From Branchiostoma lanceolatum (Eukaryota; Chordata; Leptocardii; Amphioxiformes; Branchiostomatidae): a stretch of 64,000 bases of DNA. Made by a program: the position numbers and the translations under genes. Below the pieces are notes generated by a model that ran no database searches, was not told where the DNA came from, and saw only the letters and a program-made list of their open reading frames with translations. Where the stretch lies: the NCBI RefSeq assembly GCF_035083965.1, contig NC_089727.1, positions 1,741,501-1,805,500 on the forward strand, in the 5' to 3' direction. The first letter of the stretch is position 1. Every line of letters begins with the position of its first letter. Below, one piece after another: positions 1 to 18,268 of this stretch.

Positions 1-80
1 ATACGACATGTATCGAACACTAGCACACTCGTAATACATCAGGTAAATCATTTGCCGAAGGTATTAGATCGTGGAACTCA
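1..80. repeat. End of a dispersed repeat, cut by the window edge
   Basis: The stretch with AAATCATTTGCCGAAGGTAT followed by a GTGGAACTC block closely matches 49665-49705, the far end of the repeat block in intron 14 of the kinase gene. It is therefore the terminus of another copy whose body lies left of the window. No coding content. Confidence 0.45.
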
Positions 81-97
81 ACGTTAAGATTAGTGGC

Positions 98-498
98 GTC
101 CGTGTGGCGCAGTGGTAGATCACTCGGCTGTCAAACAATGGGACCCCGGTTCGTATCCCGGTGTGCCCAGAGACATGTCCGGACTTGCGCCCCGACGTTG
201 CGCACTTAACATGACTTTCCTCACTTCGTAAATGAGTACCTAGCTCATCTAGGGTTAGGAACGTCCCTCGGATAGGACGTTAAATGGAGGTCCCGTGTTT
301 GGGGAGAGCCACACCCCGCGCACGTTAAAGAACCCACCACACCTTTCGAAAAAGAGTAGGGGCATGCCCCGGTGTGCGATGGTCAAAACCTTACGGTCCG
401 GTCTGGGATGACATCTTGATAAGGTGATAGTTCACCTGTTATGTCAATCCTTCCACAAATGTGGTAAATCGAAATAAATAAATACAAATAAATAAAAG
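98..498 (+). mobile_element. tRNA-derived SINE, near full length
   Basis: The 5' part looks like a tRNA with pol III promoter boxes: box A-like TGGCGCAGTGGTAGA at about 105 and box B-like GGTTCGTATCCC at about 149. A non-tRNA body follows with the blocks GGACGTTAAATGGAGGTCCC and CACGTTAAAGAACCC, and the element ends in an AAATAAATAAA-type A-rich tail at 472-498. Related bodies occur at 29650, 33822, 33965 (minus) and 62095. It is not a functional tRNA gene because the acceptor stem does not pair well and the body continues. Confidence 0.75.
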
Positions 499-625
499 AT
501 TTGGAGCCTACGAAATTAGTAACGCAGGCTGTGGTCCACGTGTACTGCATTGTGGTCATCCTGCAGCCGGTAGATGAATAAATGAAGATAGATACAGAGC
601 CTGGACTACTGTCGATCACATCCAC

Positions 626-1440
626 TTTATTGCTTCATGCCGAGGACTCCACTCCAGTACAAGTTACAAGTGCAGAATGATCCTACTTCTCATCGAGTTC
701 CGTTTTGCGGTCGAGGTTTATTAACCGCGTATTTATCAACTACCTCAAAATGCACGAGATACATAAACATCAACAACTGAAATCTAGTCCACTATCACAA
801 GTCACACAGTCATACAGGCACCCTGGTTACATAAGAGTCCCTGAAGTTCTTCTACTATTCTTATCAGTTGAATTTCTCCGAAATGACACCAAGTAAACGA
901 CTCAAATTGACAAACCTAACGTATTCACGTCCTGATAAAGATAAAAAAGAAACAGTGATTATGTCTGAAATATTGAAAGTATAGAAATTAGGTATAATCA
1001 GAAAACCTATAATTGTTTCTTTATTGATATGGCAATCAAATTTTTCTCATCTTTTTCATTTTGTTCTGGTGAAACATAAGATAACAAGTGGAAAACTCCA
1101 GGAAAATTTTGCCAAACTATTATGCAGTGTAGTGTAGTGTAGTGTAGTGTTATCAAACTAGTACTGTTTCTTGTTGATCAGTCAGGATATTTCTAAAAAA
1201 AATGACATGTTAAATGACATCTTAATGCAATAAAGTACTATGTACCCCTGTCGACAATCCTCAGAACTGCAACAGGTTTAGCGTTGTTTTTGCAACGTCA
1301 GGTTTCATGATACCAAATTTAAAGTGAACAGTTGAGGACCATGGAAACTACATCACACTCAAGATTACTCTAGAGATAACGCTAATGATTTACACATGGA
1401 GGCTAATCAATATTTTCTATTCAACATGTATATGCTTCAC
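626..1440. other. 3' flank and 3' UTR of collagen gene A
   Basis: No coding exon is visible. The right part, from 1440 down to about 1005, is the likely 3' UTR of gene A on the minus strand. A short run of GTAGT units lies at 1128-1151. Confidence 0.4.
1020..1025 (-). terminator. Candidate poly(A) signal of gene A
   Basis: TTTATT on the plus strand reads AATAAA on the minus strand, about 415 bases beyond the gene A stop codon at 1441-1443. It is the first good hexamer I see downstream. Confidence 0.4.
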
Positions 1441-8555
<7,115 letters not shown>

Positions 8556-8658
8556 GGTGCCACTTGTCAGACTCCCGGACGGCACAAACACACGTCTAAC
8601 ATCAGGCAAGGGTTTTGCTGACTGAGTCTTAGCACGAGTCTTAAATACATGGATTAGT

Positions 8659-10980
8659 CTGGAAGGTAGCAGGAGATGAAAGAAAATCACTGAATCATTG
8701 AGATCACGTCTTTTCACAGATGTGACAAACTATATGGACACGCCATCGCTTTGGTTACTAAATATTGAAACAATCTATGAAAAACGAAGACATTTTTCTT
8801 GTTTCTTCACATTTTCATCTGTCAGTACAAGTCTGCATCAGTGTTACGGATAGACTTAGGCAAGTACTGTGTCACATTCTCCAACCCCTCCTGGAAGACT
8901 GGAGATGTAATTGTATCTTATACACCTATTCGCTCATCTAGAACAAATAGATATACAGCACAGTCCTGTAAATCACATGTCCTTGTATGTATACAGACAT
9001 GTCCTGGTATGTATACAGACGTATACAAGATCTTGTTAAGATTCTACATGACAGTCTCTTTTGAACATCTATACCTCTCCAACCGCACCCATAGCTCCTA
9101 CGCCTTGTTTATTATGAGTTTAATATTTTCTTTTCATCAGAATTTTCTATAAAGTTTCTTTGCAAAAATGAATTTGTAATCAATCACACGTCTATGTTTG
9201 AGAAGAAGGCAATCACTCAAAAGGCGCGACCACAAAGTTAGAACACCGAGAGAGGCGTTTGAGACTGGGACATCAATGACGTGTTGTTTCGTTTGAAGCC
9301 GTTATGTCGATGAAATGAAATGAAGTCTTTAAACGGCCTTTTTTGTTCTGCCATCTGATACCATCTATGATATACCTGATTTGCAATGTGAAAAAAAAAG
9401 CAAAACAGCCTTGGTATGGGGATAGAAAATAGAAAAATGATTAAAAGAGAACTTTCAATCTAGATAAAATCAAACCAATGTGTCCTGTAAATCCGTGAAG
9501 CGTCCGAAGATTTATTTTATAGCTGCTGCCTTTTATATTGAATATTTACTTTATTCCAGACACTCAGGGCGAATCCGTGCGTACAAACCCTCTGTTAGGA
9601 AGACTGGTGCACAAAAGAAACGACGTGCCATTTTTTACTTTTACTTTGTGCAATTTATAGAAAATCTTTCATGCCTATACCGTTTGCATGCACAAATATG
9701 TACAATAAAATATGTCTTTTTACCACGCAAACAAAACAGCAACAAAGAGCCGTCGGCATCTTGTTACCTTTTTATCCCCTCTGTTTTAGTCAAATGATTA
9801 AAGGGCTGTAAATGTGCTGTGACCAGATCCTTTTAAAAGCGTCGGGCGAACACGCCGAGATCTCTACACATTACATTTATTCCACTGATCGCACACTTTT
9901 CTGTCCTCTCTTTCGTCGTAACTCCTAAACTAAAGCCCCCCTCTCACTGGACCCGAGGCACGCTGGCGATCGAATTGACAAAGCACTCAACGAATTTCAT
10001 CGACAAAAAATGAATCTTTTTAAGCTTTGTATGTTTTGTTTTGTTTATTTTTATTTAACCAGGGGTAACATATCGCCTGTGATGGCGTTTTTCAATGTGC
10101 CCTGGGGGGCAAATCCCCACATTTAAACTTAGATACATAAGATAACAAAAATAACACAAACTGTAGTTGAATAATAATACAAAGTAAACTTAACTAAATG
10201 CTTAGAAATACTAACTTATTACAACTGATTTCAAATAACAAAATGAATAAAACAAATATAAGATAATGTAACGTAGAAATACAATGGAATAACGTCAGAA
10301 AACAAAAGACTAGAACGGAATTTGCAGATCAATGTTTGGCAGAGAGGCAGTGAACATCATATAGTTGTTTAAAATGTGGAAGTGATCTGGCTGATTTGAG
10401 ATGTTGTGGGAGTGTGTTCCAAAATGCAGCCCCCGAGGACGAAAAGGCTCGTCTTCTGTATTCCAAATGTGTCATTGGCAACTGAAGGCCGCCTTGTGCC
10501 CTTAGGCGGGCGCTATGGGTATGTACATGGGTTAATTGGGTGAACGTTGAAGTAATGTAGGGAGGAATCAGACCGTTAAGGGCCTTGTAGACAAGTGTAG
10601 CTTTACTCTTCTTGTGAATTTCAGCTACTGGGAGACATCCTAGTCTTTTTTGTCTTTTTGTTGTCTTTTTTGGTCATACTTGTACATTTTGAATGATATT
10701 CTCATTATAAAGTCAAGGGTAACACAAATTCAGTTTAGGGCTGAGGGTCCAGTGAGGGTGTGTGTGTGTGTGTGGGGGGGGGTCTTAACTGACATCAGGC
10801 CAGGGGCTCCCTTCCCCCTTCGGTCCTGGGTCCTACCAATCTCCTTCTGTCGGCGGGGGTGACACCTAACATAACATGTGCAGCGTCAATAATTCAAAAA
10901 ATTGTCTTGCTTTCATCCGGATTTTGAAAATTCCGTTGCGTAAAGCAATGCATTCATTAGCGTGTCTGGCTTTGTTTCAG
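8659..10980. other. Divergent interval between genes A and B
   Basis: This stretch separates the first recognised exons of two oppositely transcribed paralogues. It should hold their promoters and earlier non-coding exons. I see no clear TATA or initiator pair. The only recognisable content is the LINE fragment at 10025-10645 and a (GT)n/poly-G tract at 10757-10782. Confidence 0.35.
10025..10645 (-). pseudogene. 5'-truncated LINE: C-terminus of reverse transcriptase ORF
   Basis: Read on the minus strand the region translates without a stop as the typical C-terminal end of a CR1/L2-class LINE ORF2. It shows LPVAEIHKKSKATLVYKAL, then ALNGLIPPYI, RRRAFSSSGAAFWNTLP and SLPHFKQLY, followed by a stop and an A/T-rich 3' end near 10030. 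The catalytic part is missing, so this is a dead 5'-truncated insertion. It sits between the divergent collagen genes. Confidence 0.8.
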
Positions 10981-11081
10981 TCGCCAGACCCTCGGCTGAC
11001 CAGGACCTGTTTGTGCCACTCGGCTCATAGCACTGACAAGTGGCATCATGCCAGGTTCACAGCACCAGAGTAGTGACAAAG
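10981..11081 (+). CDS. Gene B exon 1: 5' UTR end and start
   Basis: After the acceptor TTTGTTTCAG at 10980, the UTR leads to ATG at 11048 ([11 protein letters not shown]) and the donor AAAG|GTGGGA. The UTR shares TTTGTGCC and GACAAGTGGCA-C with gene A. Confidence 0.78.
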
Positions 11082-13754
11082 GTGGGAGTGTGATTTGCAA
11101 TATCAATAATTAGTCTCTCGTTTCATACGCTTTTTAAAAAAAAATCTATTCTGTCATGTTTACCCAGGGTAGCCCTGCTCAGTGATTAACACTGCTTTAC
11201 AGATGCGTTACATAAAATAATGTACGTACAGTAATAAATACAAACAGAAAACGAGAGGTTTTTGAGTTATGCTGACTGGAGTGGTGCGGAAACACAAACA
11301 GACAGACAGACAAACAGACAGACACACCCAAAACTATATCTCCGTTTTTCATGGAGATAATTAACATTAAATTTTACGTTTGTTGCTCACAAAACTCTCT
11401 GACGAGCTCGATATTGCATTCATATTATCGTACGTAACCGTTTTGGTAGCGTACATGAATTTTTTTTTTTTTACAATTTCATAAACAGAAATTTAAAGAC
11501 GCTTGTGCAACCACGTTAGTCCGTGCCTGAATACATTTGGTGCTGCTTCTTCGATACTTGTTTGTTTTTGTTGCCTCATTCTTCATTCAAGGACAAAGAT
11601 GGCAGACTGTTTTCGACCATGATTGAATAAAACATGTAACTTATAGAATAGCCATATATATACAAGACGTCAACACAGAGCAACGGAGAAATAAAAAAAA
11701 TCCCCTCAGACTGAAAATATTTTTCTCGAATGAACTGAAGCAGTCAGAATAATTTTTTTCTCAAACTTCAAAGAAACTTATAAATTGTGATACTAACCAT
11801 AGTACACATATTTGTCATTTTGATCGATGGAATTATCGTACTAGTCTAGTATACACAGGACTTAGAACAACGACCATGACTTATAATAGAACAACATAGA
11901 ACAACGGAGAGAAAAAATCACACCAAACTGACTGCAATTAACCTTGGTAGATATCATTAGGTTGCCATCGACTATTTTTTGCCAGTTGGACGATACGGGT
12001 TACTTATGAAAAACATCAAATCGCGACTTCTTCGCGGAATTCGGTTATGTCTACAGTGTACATTTAGGACTGACAGATTTGACCTTTCTCTTTTCCAGGC
12101 CCCACGCCTACGCAGCAGCCACAGACTAATCTGCGGCAGCTTGCCAACATGGCGGCGAGCATACCCAACCAGATATACATCGCCAGAGAAGGTGACTTGT
12201 ATACGTTTGAAAAAAAAAATAGTTTCTACTACTTTTCTTTAAACGTTAAATCGCGGATACGTTCCATCACTTCCAAAGTGCCAAAATTGTCAATCTGAAA
12301 ACATCTTTTGAAAGCTGACACCTTCTAGCATCTCGCTGAGTTTATTTTGTCAGATTTAGTCGTCAACGCGACTTAGAAAGCGATTTGTCAGGTCAAGGCT
12401 GATTCGAATCTGAGTTTCAAGGCGATCGATTGGTTGGGGTGTTGTTCGTGTTCGATACGTACGCGTACGCAGCAAGATCAACAAAACATTATTTTAGCAA
12501 ACTGAAATAAGGAGTATTTCAGCAGACTTTACAGTGTCGTGAACAACTAAGCTTTAACGTATACCTTACCACAACATTTACATATTCGTAAAGGTGAACT
12601 AAATACATATACATCTAATACAAAATGAATAATGAAAAAAATGGGCGAGGTCTCTAACAGAGCCAAACGTTTCACACAGCGAAAGAGGAACTAGTAGAAC
12701 TGGTAATGAAGCTGTTGGAGCTAATATGAGCACTCCGAGTATAATAAATCGTAAATTACATGTAAAGTCAACTCTGATAATTCCGCCAGGTGCTCAATAT
12801 TTCACCATGTCCAACATTGACCGAAGGAGGCTTGAAACTCCCCGTTGCTTTTTATGCGGTGGTCTTAGAGAACCCTGTAGAATTAAGTTCAAGTTAATTG
12901 TCATTATTATGAAGTTTCTTGTTCGCTCTTACAGACGTCTATGGTGAGGCCGACAAAAGAAGGAGGGTCGTCCGGCTGTGCAAACGGCTGTGGAAAATCA
13001 TCGGCGTTCTGATCGTCGCGATCATGGCCATCCTGCAACCTTATTTTGCAGGTCAGTTTTCGTGTTCTTTAAAAACAAATTACTGTACTTTATTGTATTA
13101 TTCACAACTATAGAGAATTTACCTGAAAATGTTTTGGTAGTTCTGATACTTTGGACGGTGGCTAGGTATCCCTGCTGTGAGGGGCGGTGTTATTCTCATT
13201 ACGGCTAGGCGACTCAGTCGAGTGAAGAGATAGGTGTAAAATACCTTTCCAACCCAGCATCTTTCCACGCCACCCCAGACCACCATACCGTCATTATGAT
13301 ACAGCCTACTAACTCATTCTTGATTTTCAATACAGCAAGGATCGCCATGCTCTCCAAAGAGATGACGGAGCTTAGAGGGAGAGAGGATGTGTCTGCCGCA
13401 GTACCAGGACCTCCAGGAGAAAAGGGCTCCCCAGGGTCAGCTGGGTCCGCCGGTCATCCAGGACCCCCCGGGCCTCCTGGAGATAGAGGCGTCCCTGGGT
13501 TAGCTGGTCCACCAGGGCCTCCAGGACAGAACGGGACGGACGGCCAGCCCGCCGTCCCCGGGCCGGCAGGATTGCCGGAGCCTCCCGGAGAAAGGGGACC
13601 CATCGGGCCGGCTAGTCTTCCGTGGGAAAATGGGCTGCCAGAGCCGGTTAGGCCCAAAGGGCCACGCGGAAGTCAAAAGCAAAAGGAGAAGGTCCCCAAG
13701 GGTCCACCTGGCCCTCCTCCATGGGCTGGGCCTCCATGGGCCAGAGAAGGGTGA
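11048..13754 (+). CDS. Gene B: type II membrane collagen paralogue with eroding collagen domain
   Basis: Four coding exons: 11048-11081, 12099-12191, 12935-13051 and 13336-13754 (663 nt, 220 aa). Exon lengths 34, 93 and 117 and phase 1 junctions match gene A exactly. It has one NxxY cassette (NQIY, Y38) instead of two, a basic stretch [15 protein letters not shown], a helix at about 62-80 and a juxtamembrane plus collagen exon. The first 16 Gly-X-Y triplets are intact. Six later glycines are replaced by A, E, S, W, E and R, each one base from GGN, then KQK and EKV. The frame ends at TGA after WAREG and no FN2 exon is visible downstream. It may be a truncated but expressed protein or an early pseudogene. 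Confidence 0.8.
12099..12191 (+). CDS. Gene B exon 2: cytoplasmic NxxY cassette
   Basis: The 93-nt exon follows CTTTTCCAG and encodes [18 protein letters not shown] then [11 protein letters not shown], ending G|GTGACT. It aligns with both gene A cassettes, sharing QQ, T-[DN], A-x-A and N-x-x-Y-x-x-R. Confidence 0.8.
12935..13051 (+). CDS. Gene B exon 3: transmembrane exon
   Basis: The 117-nt exon lies between GCTCTTACAG and GCAG|GTCAGT. It encodes [21 protein letters not shown] and the helix [18 protein letters not shown], closely matching gene A exon 4. Confidence 0.85.
13336..13754 (+). CDS. Gene B exon 4: juxtamembrane and interrupted collagen
   Basis: The exon follows TTCAATACAG. In gene A the juxtamembrane part is a separate exon; here it is fused to the collagen part. 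The 3' end reads GAAGGGTGAAC. One G fewer would restore GAAG|GTGAAC, a phase 1 donor like that of gene A. As it stands the frame reads into TGA. Confidence 0.75.
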
Positions 13755-14494
13755 ACAAAGTAAACGTCAACATGAGTTGATTTATGTTTTCTAAATCACT
13801 CTTATTTCTGTAGACATCTTTATATCAGCAATGTCATTTCCTGGATATGACTCGAGTCAATGTGAAGTTATTCGACATACATCATAGTGTTTTCAGTAAT
13901 TTTACGAGTCTCCATAACCCAACTATATTTTATAGGCATGCCCTTGTATTGGTTTTTTTTTGGGGGGGGGGGGGGTCGTTGAAGGCTAGCAAATGGGTTT
14001 TACGTTTTTAAGCTTATTTGACTTTTTTCCTTAAAGGTGACCCTCTGGAATCAACAATGACAAAATCTAAGAAAGTTAACAAAACAAAACAAAACAATGG
14101 GAGTTGGGGTCACGGATGATATGTTCTCTTAGCATGTTACCAATAATTGTGACCGGCGTACTCTTTCTATAATTGTTACGTTACGTTCTAAAGGGCTACT
14201 GTTATACAACAGCCCATTTGAATCACATTTAGTGAAATAAAAAGGTGCTGAACTAATGCAATCGTGTTTTTGTCAATAGATTCACGTTTCCGTTTAAAAT
14301 GCTGCAAGGTGTGTGGGTTACTTAACGCTGCAATATAACCTTGTGCGCCAGGGGGAGCCGCTTGGTTGTTTGACTGGTGTGGGTATAATTTCATCTACTA
14401 TTGCCGTTTGTTTAAGAAAGACACCTCATTGTCCTCTTCGTAATATTCACAATGATTTAAATAAACAATAACGGACATCAAGTTGAGTTCTTTT
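13755..14494. other. Gene B 3' flank
   Basis: No FN2-like or other coding exon is visible. There is a poly-G tract near 13964-13975 and an AATAAA at 14236-14241 that could end gene B transcripts. Confidence 0.35.
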
Positions 14495-15110
14495 AAGCGA
14501 GAGTCCAGATTTCCCACGAAAAGAGAGACACGAAATAACTAAAAACGTTTCGTCGACATTATGTAATTTTGGGTAGTTAACAGATGGAGGTAATGTTTAA
14601 TGAAAATGCTAATGACCCGTCGACCCAAATTTTCAACCTTATCCACCAGTTTCGCAGGTGCATTTCTGCTTGTAATGTTGACATCCGATCGAATGTTCCA
14701 CACACAATAGCCAGCACGTGCCGTGTAAGTTCCGATGCTGTATTTGGGGAGATTTGGCGGCACCACCACCTGTACAGCAGGAAAAAAAACACTATTTGAT
14801 ATTAACTTAAAGCTAACTTGGTTAAGCGAAAGTCCAAATTCCCCACTAAAAGGATAAGAGGGATACGAAATGAACAAAAATGTTTTGTTGAGATCGTGTA
14901 ATTTTGGGTAGATAACAGGTGAATTTCTACTTGAAATCTTGATAAAATGCTAACAACCCGTCGACCCATATTTTCAACCTTATCCATCAGTTTTACAGGT
15001 GCATTTCTGCTTGTAATGTTGACATCCGATCGAATGATCCCAAAACAATAGCAAGCACGCGCCGTGTACGTTACTCCGCTGTATTTGGGGCGATCTGGCG
15101 GCACAAAAGC
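14495..15110. repeat. Imperfect tandem duplication, unit about 325 bp
   Basis: The block starting TTAAGCGAGAGTCCAGATTT (14495) recurs at 14821. Both continue through GTAATTTTGGGTAG, CCCGTCGACCCA, TTTTCAACCTTATCCA and GCATTTCTGCTTGTAATGTT to CTGTATTTGGGG-GAT. Two copies at roughly 80-85% identity by eye. The minus-strand frames over it are shared by both copies and look non-coding. Confidence 0.85.
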
Positions 15111-15179
15111 GCCCCGTGGCGACACCTCCTGTATCAAACAGACCGCGAACAATCGGCGTCAGAAGGAGGGCAGGGCCCC

Positions 15180-15305
15180 GGGTGTCGGGTAACAATGGCG
15201 GCCGGGCCACGTGACCAGCTCCCTTGGCGCTGAACAGTGTTTATCTATTGTACGGCGGGTACAAAAGGACGAAGGTGCATTTACATCAGGCAGGTGAGTC
15301 GGACG
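15180..15305 (+). promoter_or_regulatory. Candidate CpG-rich promoter and first-exon donor
   Basis: A GC- and CpG-rich stretch with ACAATGGCGGC (YY1-like, 15192-15202) and CACGTGAC (E-box, USF-like, 15208-15215). A good donor CAGGCAG|GTGAGT lies near 15296, with a second GTGAGT at about 15410. It could be the start of a transcript whose next exon is the UTR acceptor at 30156 of the gene at 30259. That link is inference only. Confidence 0.3.
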
Positions 15306-15560
15306 TAGATCGGCCTGCAGTCCGCTCGCGTGGGTCTTCCTTCTCCGTACGACGTGTCCTGGGAGTTTAGGGAGTGGACGTACGTACGTACGTACGACAA
15401 CGCTAGGTGAGTGGTCAGAACGTAGACGTTCCGTACATGACAGGTGTGCACACCTGGTGAAAGTGTTGTCAGTGTTTACCTGTTACCTGGCGTGTCCACC
15501 TGACGCGCGGGGCCGTGTACGACCCGGTCCGACGGGTTTGACGAACTCGGTACGACGATT

Positions 15561-17526
15561 TTTTCTTCGCCGAATAAAACTCTCGGCGCTCCACTTACAA
15601 AATCACTTCCAAGCTTGGGGATTAACGACACAAAACCTTTATAATCCAGTCAGTTATTCAACAGCCAATTTGGAGCTTAGTATCCGTATCCGGCTCTATA
15701 AGATCCGTTTCTATAAACTTACATACAGTCCAAAGAAGTCGTAAATTTCCCTCTTGCCACTACCAGAAAGTCCGCATGTGTGTTACCAGATTATAAGTCT
15801 ACAAGTTTGATTCGTTGTACAGAATATTAATAATGTATTCAACCTGACAAGATGTCCTCGTCGCACCCATACGATCGCCAGAAATCTATGACTAAGATTG
15901 AACTGTAACGTTGAATTATCAGCGATATGACAGGTTCACACAAACTTGAGTGTCTTGTCCCGAGAGAGTAAGGTAGTGTGTACAGTAAATCGGTCGCTTG
16001 TAGAGTGGTGGTCATAGCTGACACGTTGACAAGGCCCTCCGTACACATGACTGATAACGATCGGCTCACTCCGTGTTGGTTCACTGACAAGACAGCCGGG
16101 TCGCGATATCGAGTGTTGCCGAAACTTTTCGGTGGTTTCCAGTGGTTTAGTCCGTAGAAGGGAAACTGCAGCTCACACAAAACTGAGTCAAGTGTGACTT
16201 ACTAGTATGTGCACGGACGAGACTGTTCTTCACAGATAGGACTGTTGTGTTTTAACCACAGACGATGCTGTAGGGTACTAGTAGATACGTTCTACAGTTT
16301 AACCGTTGTCCGTACTGACCGATAGAGCTCGTGTCGGACAAGCGTGTGTCAATACACACTACAGCTGAGGCCAACGGTAGGGCACAGTCGTGCTGGTTCC
16401 TTCCAAGAAAAGAACATCCACCACCGTTTAGATTGGTTTAACTTTTTATCATTCGTAGACAGTACTAGACTGTCAACAGCACTATACATTCTTCAGTGGC
16501 TTCCATGGGAAAATAACATCTAGAAATTGGCTCCAAAGGTATGATAATTTGCCAGGTAGTTTAGCCGAACATAGAACACTAAAGTTGCTTCAATGTCCAA
16601 GATTTTAATAGCAATTTTCTCGATTACACAGTGGTTTTATAATCTGAATGTAAAATATACGTCCCCATTACACAGTGCCCGAATGTTCTGGGTCCTCTTT
16701 GGGTATCCGAAACGTTTCAGTCATATACAAATGAGCTTAAGAAGACGAAAAAAATACAGCCAGTCGCCCATACACCCCGCCTAAGTAGAACATGTCCAAA
16801 TCTTGTCCCCGTGTTACTATAAACAAACGGGCGCCATGTTCTTCTGGAAAGTTAGTCACTGTGAAATCACGCAACGAAAACATCGCAGACTGTTCCCAAT
16901 GCTTGAAAATTACCGTATGATAACACGTACTGTAACTATTCTGTTGCTATATAAAACGGTACTACTGTCTTATTAGATTTTTAGTCTCAAATTTTGACAA
17001 CATGACATTTTGTTTGACGTAGTAAGGCCACGATATGCTCCATATTCGTCTCACCTACAATGTACACACACAAGTGACCCTTGAATACACGGACGGAGGT
17101 TGATATACTCTTAAGAACTGCTGTTGTTCTTAGACGCCAGTACCTTTTGTTAAACCTGTACTGTAGCCTTTCTGGTTGCCATACCTGCGCACAGGTATGA
17201 CCGGTATTCAGGTGGGAAGAAAGGCTACATACCTGTGGTGTTACCTGCTTTTATTGATGTTTGTGTGTGTTTGGCGCGGCGGTTTGTCCGTATGGTGGCG
17301 AACGCGTTTTTGTTGCTTGCCAATATTGGCTACAAGTGCAAGTCAAGTCGCCATTAGGTCCCATTTTGTAAGTCCTTGATACACTTCAAAGTGCTCGTGT
17401 TCAATTAGACACAGAATGACTGAGGTGGGCAAAGTCCGTTGTGTATTTTTATCAGCTTCTCGAAGGCACCCTGTTGACAGTGTGATAACAGATAATACCC
17501 TGATGTAGATAGATAGACTGTAGACA
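15561..17526. other. Non-coding stretch
   Basis: I see no exon with a convincing frame, splice pair or family motif on either strand. The minus frame at 15839-16180 has an FN2-like CELQFPFYG but none of the later FN2 residues. Confidence 0.4.
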
Positions 17527-17535
17527 GAGGAATTG

Positions 17536-18259
17536 GAATGTCGGACAACTCGGCCCATTACCAACTCGGCCCAGTCAACTCGGCCCATTTCCCTAGTCAA
17601 CTCGGCCCACCTCCCTAGTCAACTCGGCCCACCTCCCTAGTCAACTCGGCCCATCTCCCTAGTCAACTCGGCCCAACACAAACACACACACGATAATGAT
17701 TTTCACGGACATTTTTTTATTCAAGTTAATTCAACTTGTATTTCTTTTTTTGTTGTCTGACAAAAAGACGCGTTTTTTTATAAAAATCATGTTGATTGCC
17801 CAAGCGCCGGCGGTATTGGGCTCCAAAAAACTCAAATCAAGTCAACAGTTCGAAGTTGTCTGAAAAAGAGACATTGTTACTACATGTAACGTTACTAGTA
17901 TGTTATGCTTGGGTCACATTTCCAAGCCGGGTCGACGTGACCAGGCCCGCCAGCGCATGAAGAATTCATCGCTTAATACCTGCCGAGCAAAGATTGTTGT
18001 TTAGAAGGTGAGTGTTTTTTTGTTTCATTTTGTGGAAATCTATGGGCCGACTTGATCACGGCGATGGGCCAAGTTGACTACCGCGATGGGCCGAGTTGAC
18101 TACCGCGATGGGCCGAGTTGACTACCGCGATGGGCCGAGTTGACTACCGCGATGGGCCGAGTTGACTACCGCGATGGGCCGAGTTGACTACCGCAATGGG
18201 CCGAGTTGACCAGATTTGCGATGGGCCGAGTTGGAAATGGGCCGAGTTGTCCTGCTTCC
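17536..18259. mobile_element. 724-bp foldback transposon with 9-bp target duplication
   Basis: Perfect 9-bp repeats GAGGAATTG flank it (17527-17535, 18260-18268). Both ends carry GGACAACTCGGCCCATT-CC in inverse orientation. Each arm also has tandem subterminal units containing GTCAACTCGGCCCA (left) or TGGGCCGAGTTGAC (right), roughly 4-6 per arm. There is no coding capacity in the A/T-rich centre. Nine-base duplication and subterminal tandem repeats suggest a Mutator-like non-autonomous element. Confidence 0.88.
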
Positions 18260-18268
18260 GAGGAATTG

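Noticed and set aside
98-170. Genuine tRNA gene
   Set aside because: Box A and B are present, but the stems pair poorly and the sequence runs into a conserved SINE body with an A-rich tail.
15839-16180. FN2-like start CELQFPFYG on the minus strand
   Set aside because: The later FN2 residues (second Cys, WC, final W-x-x-C) are absent and there are no splice sites around it.
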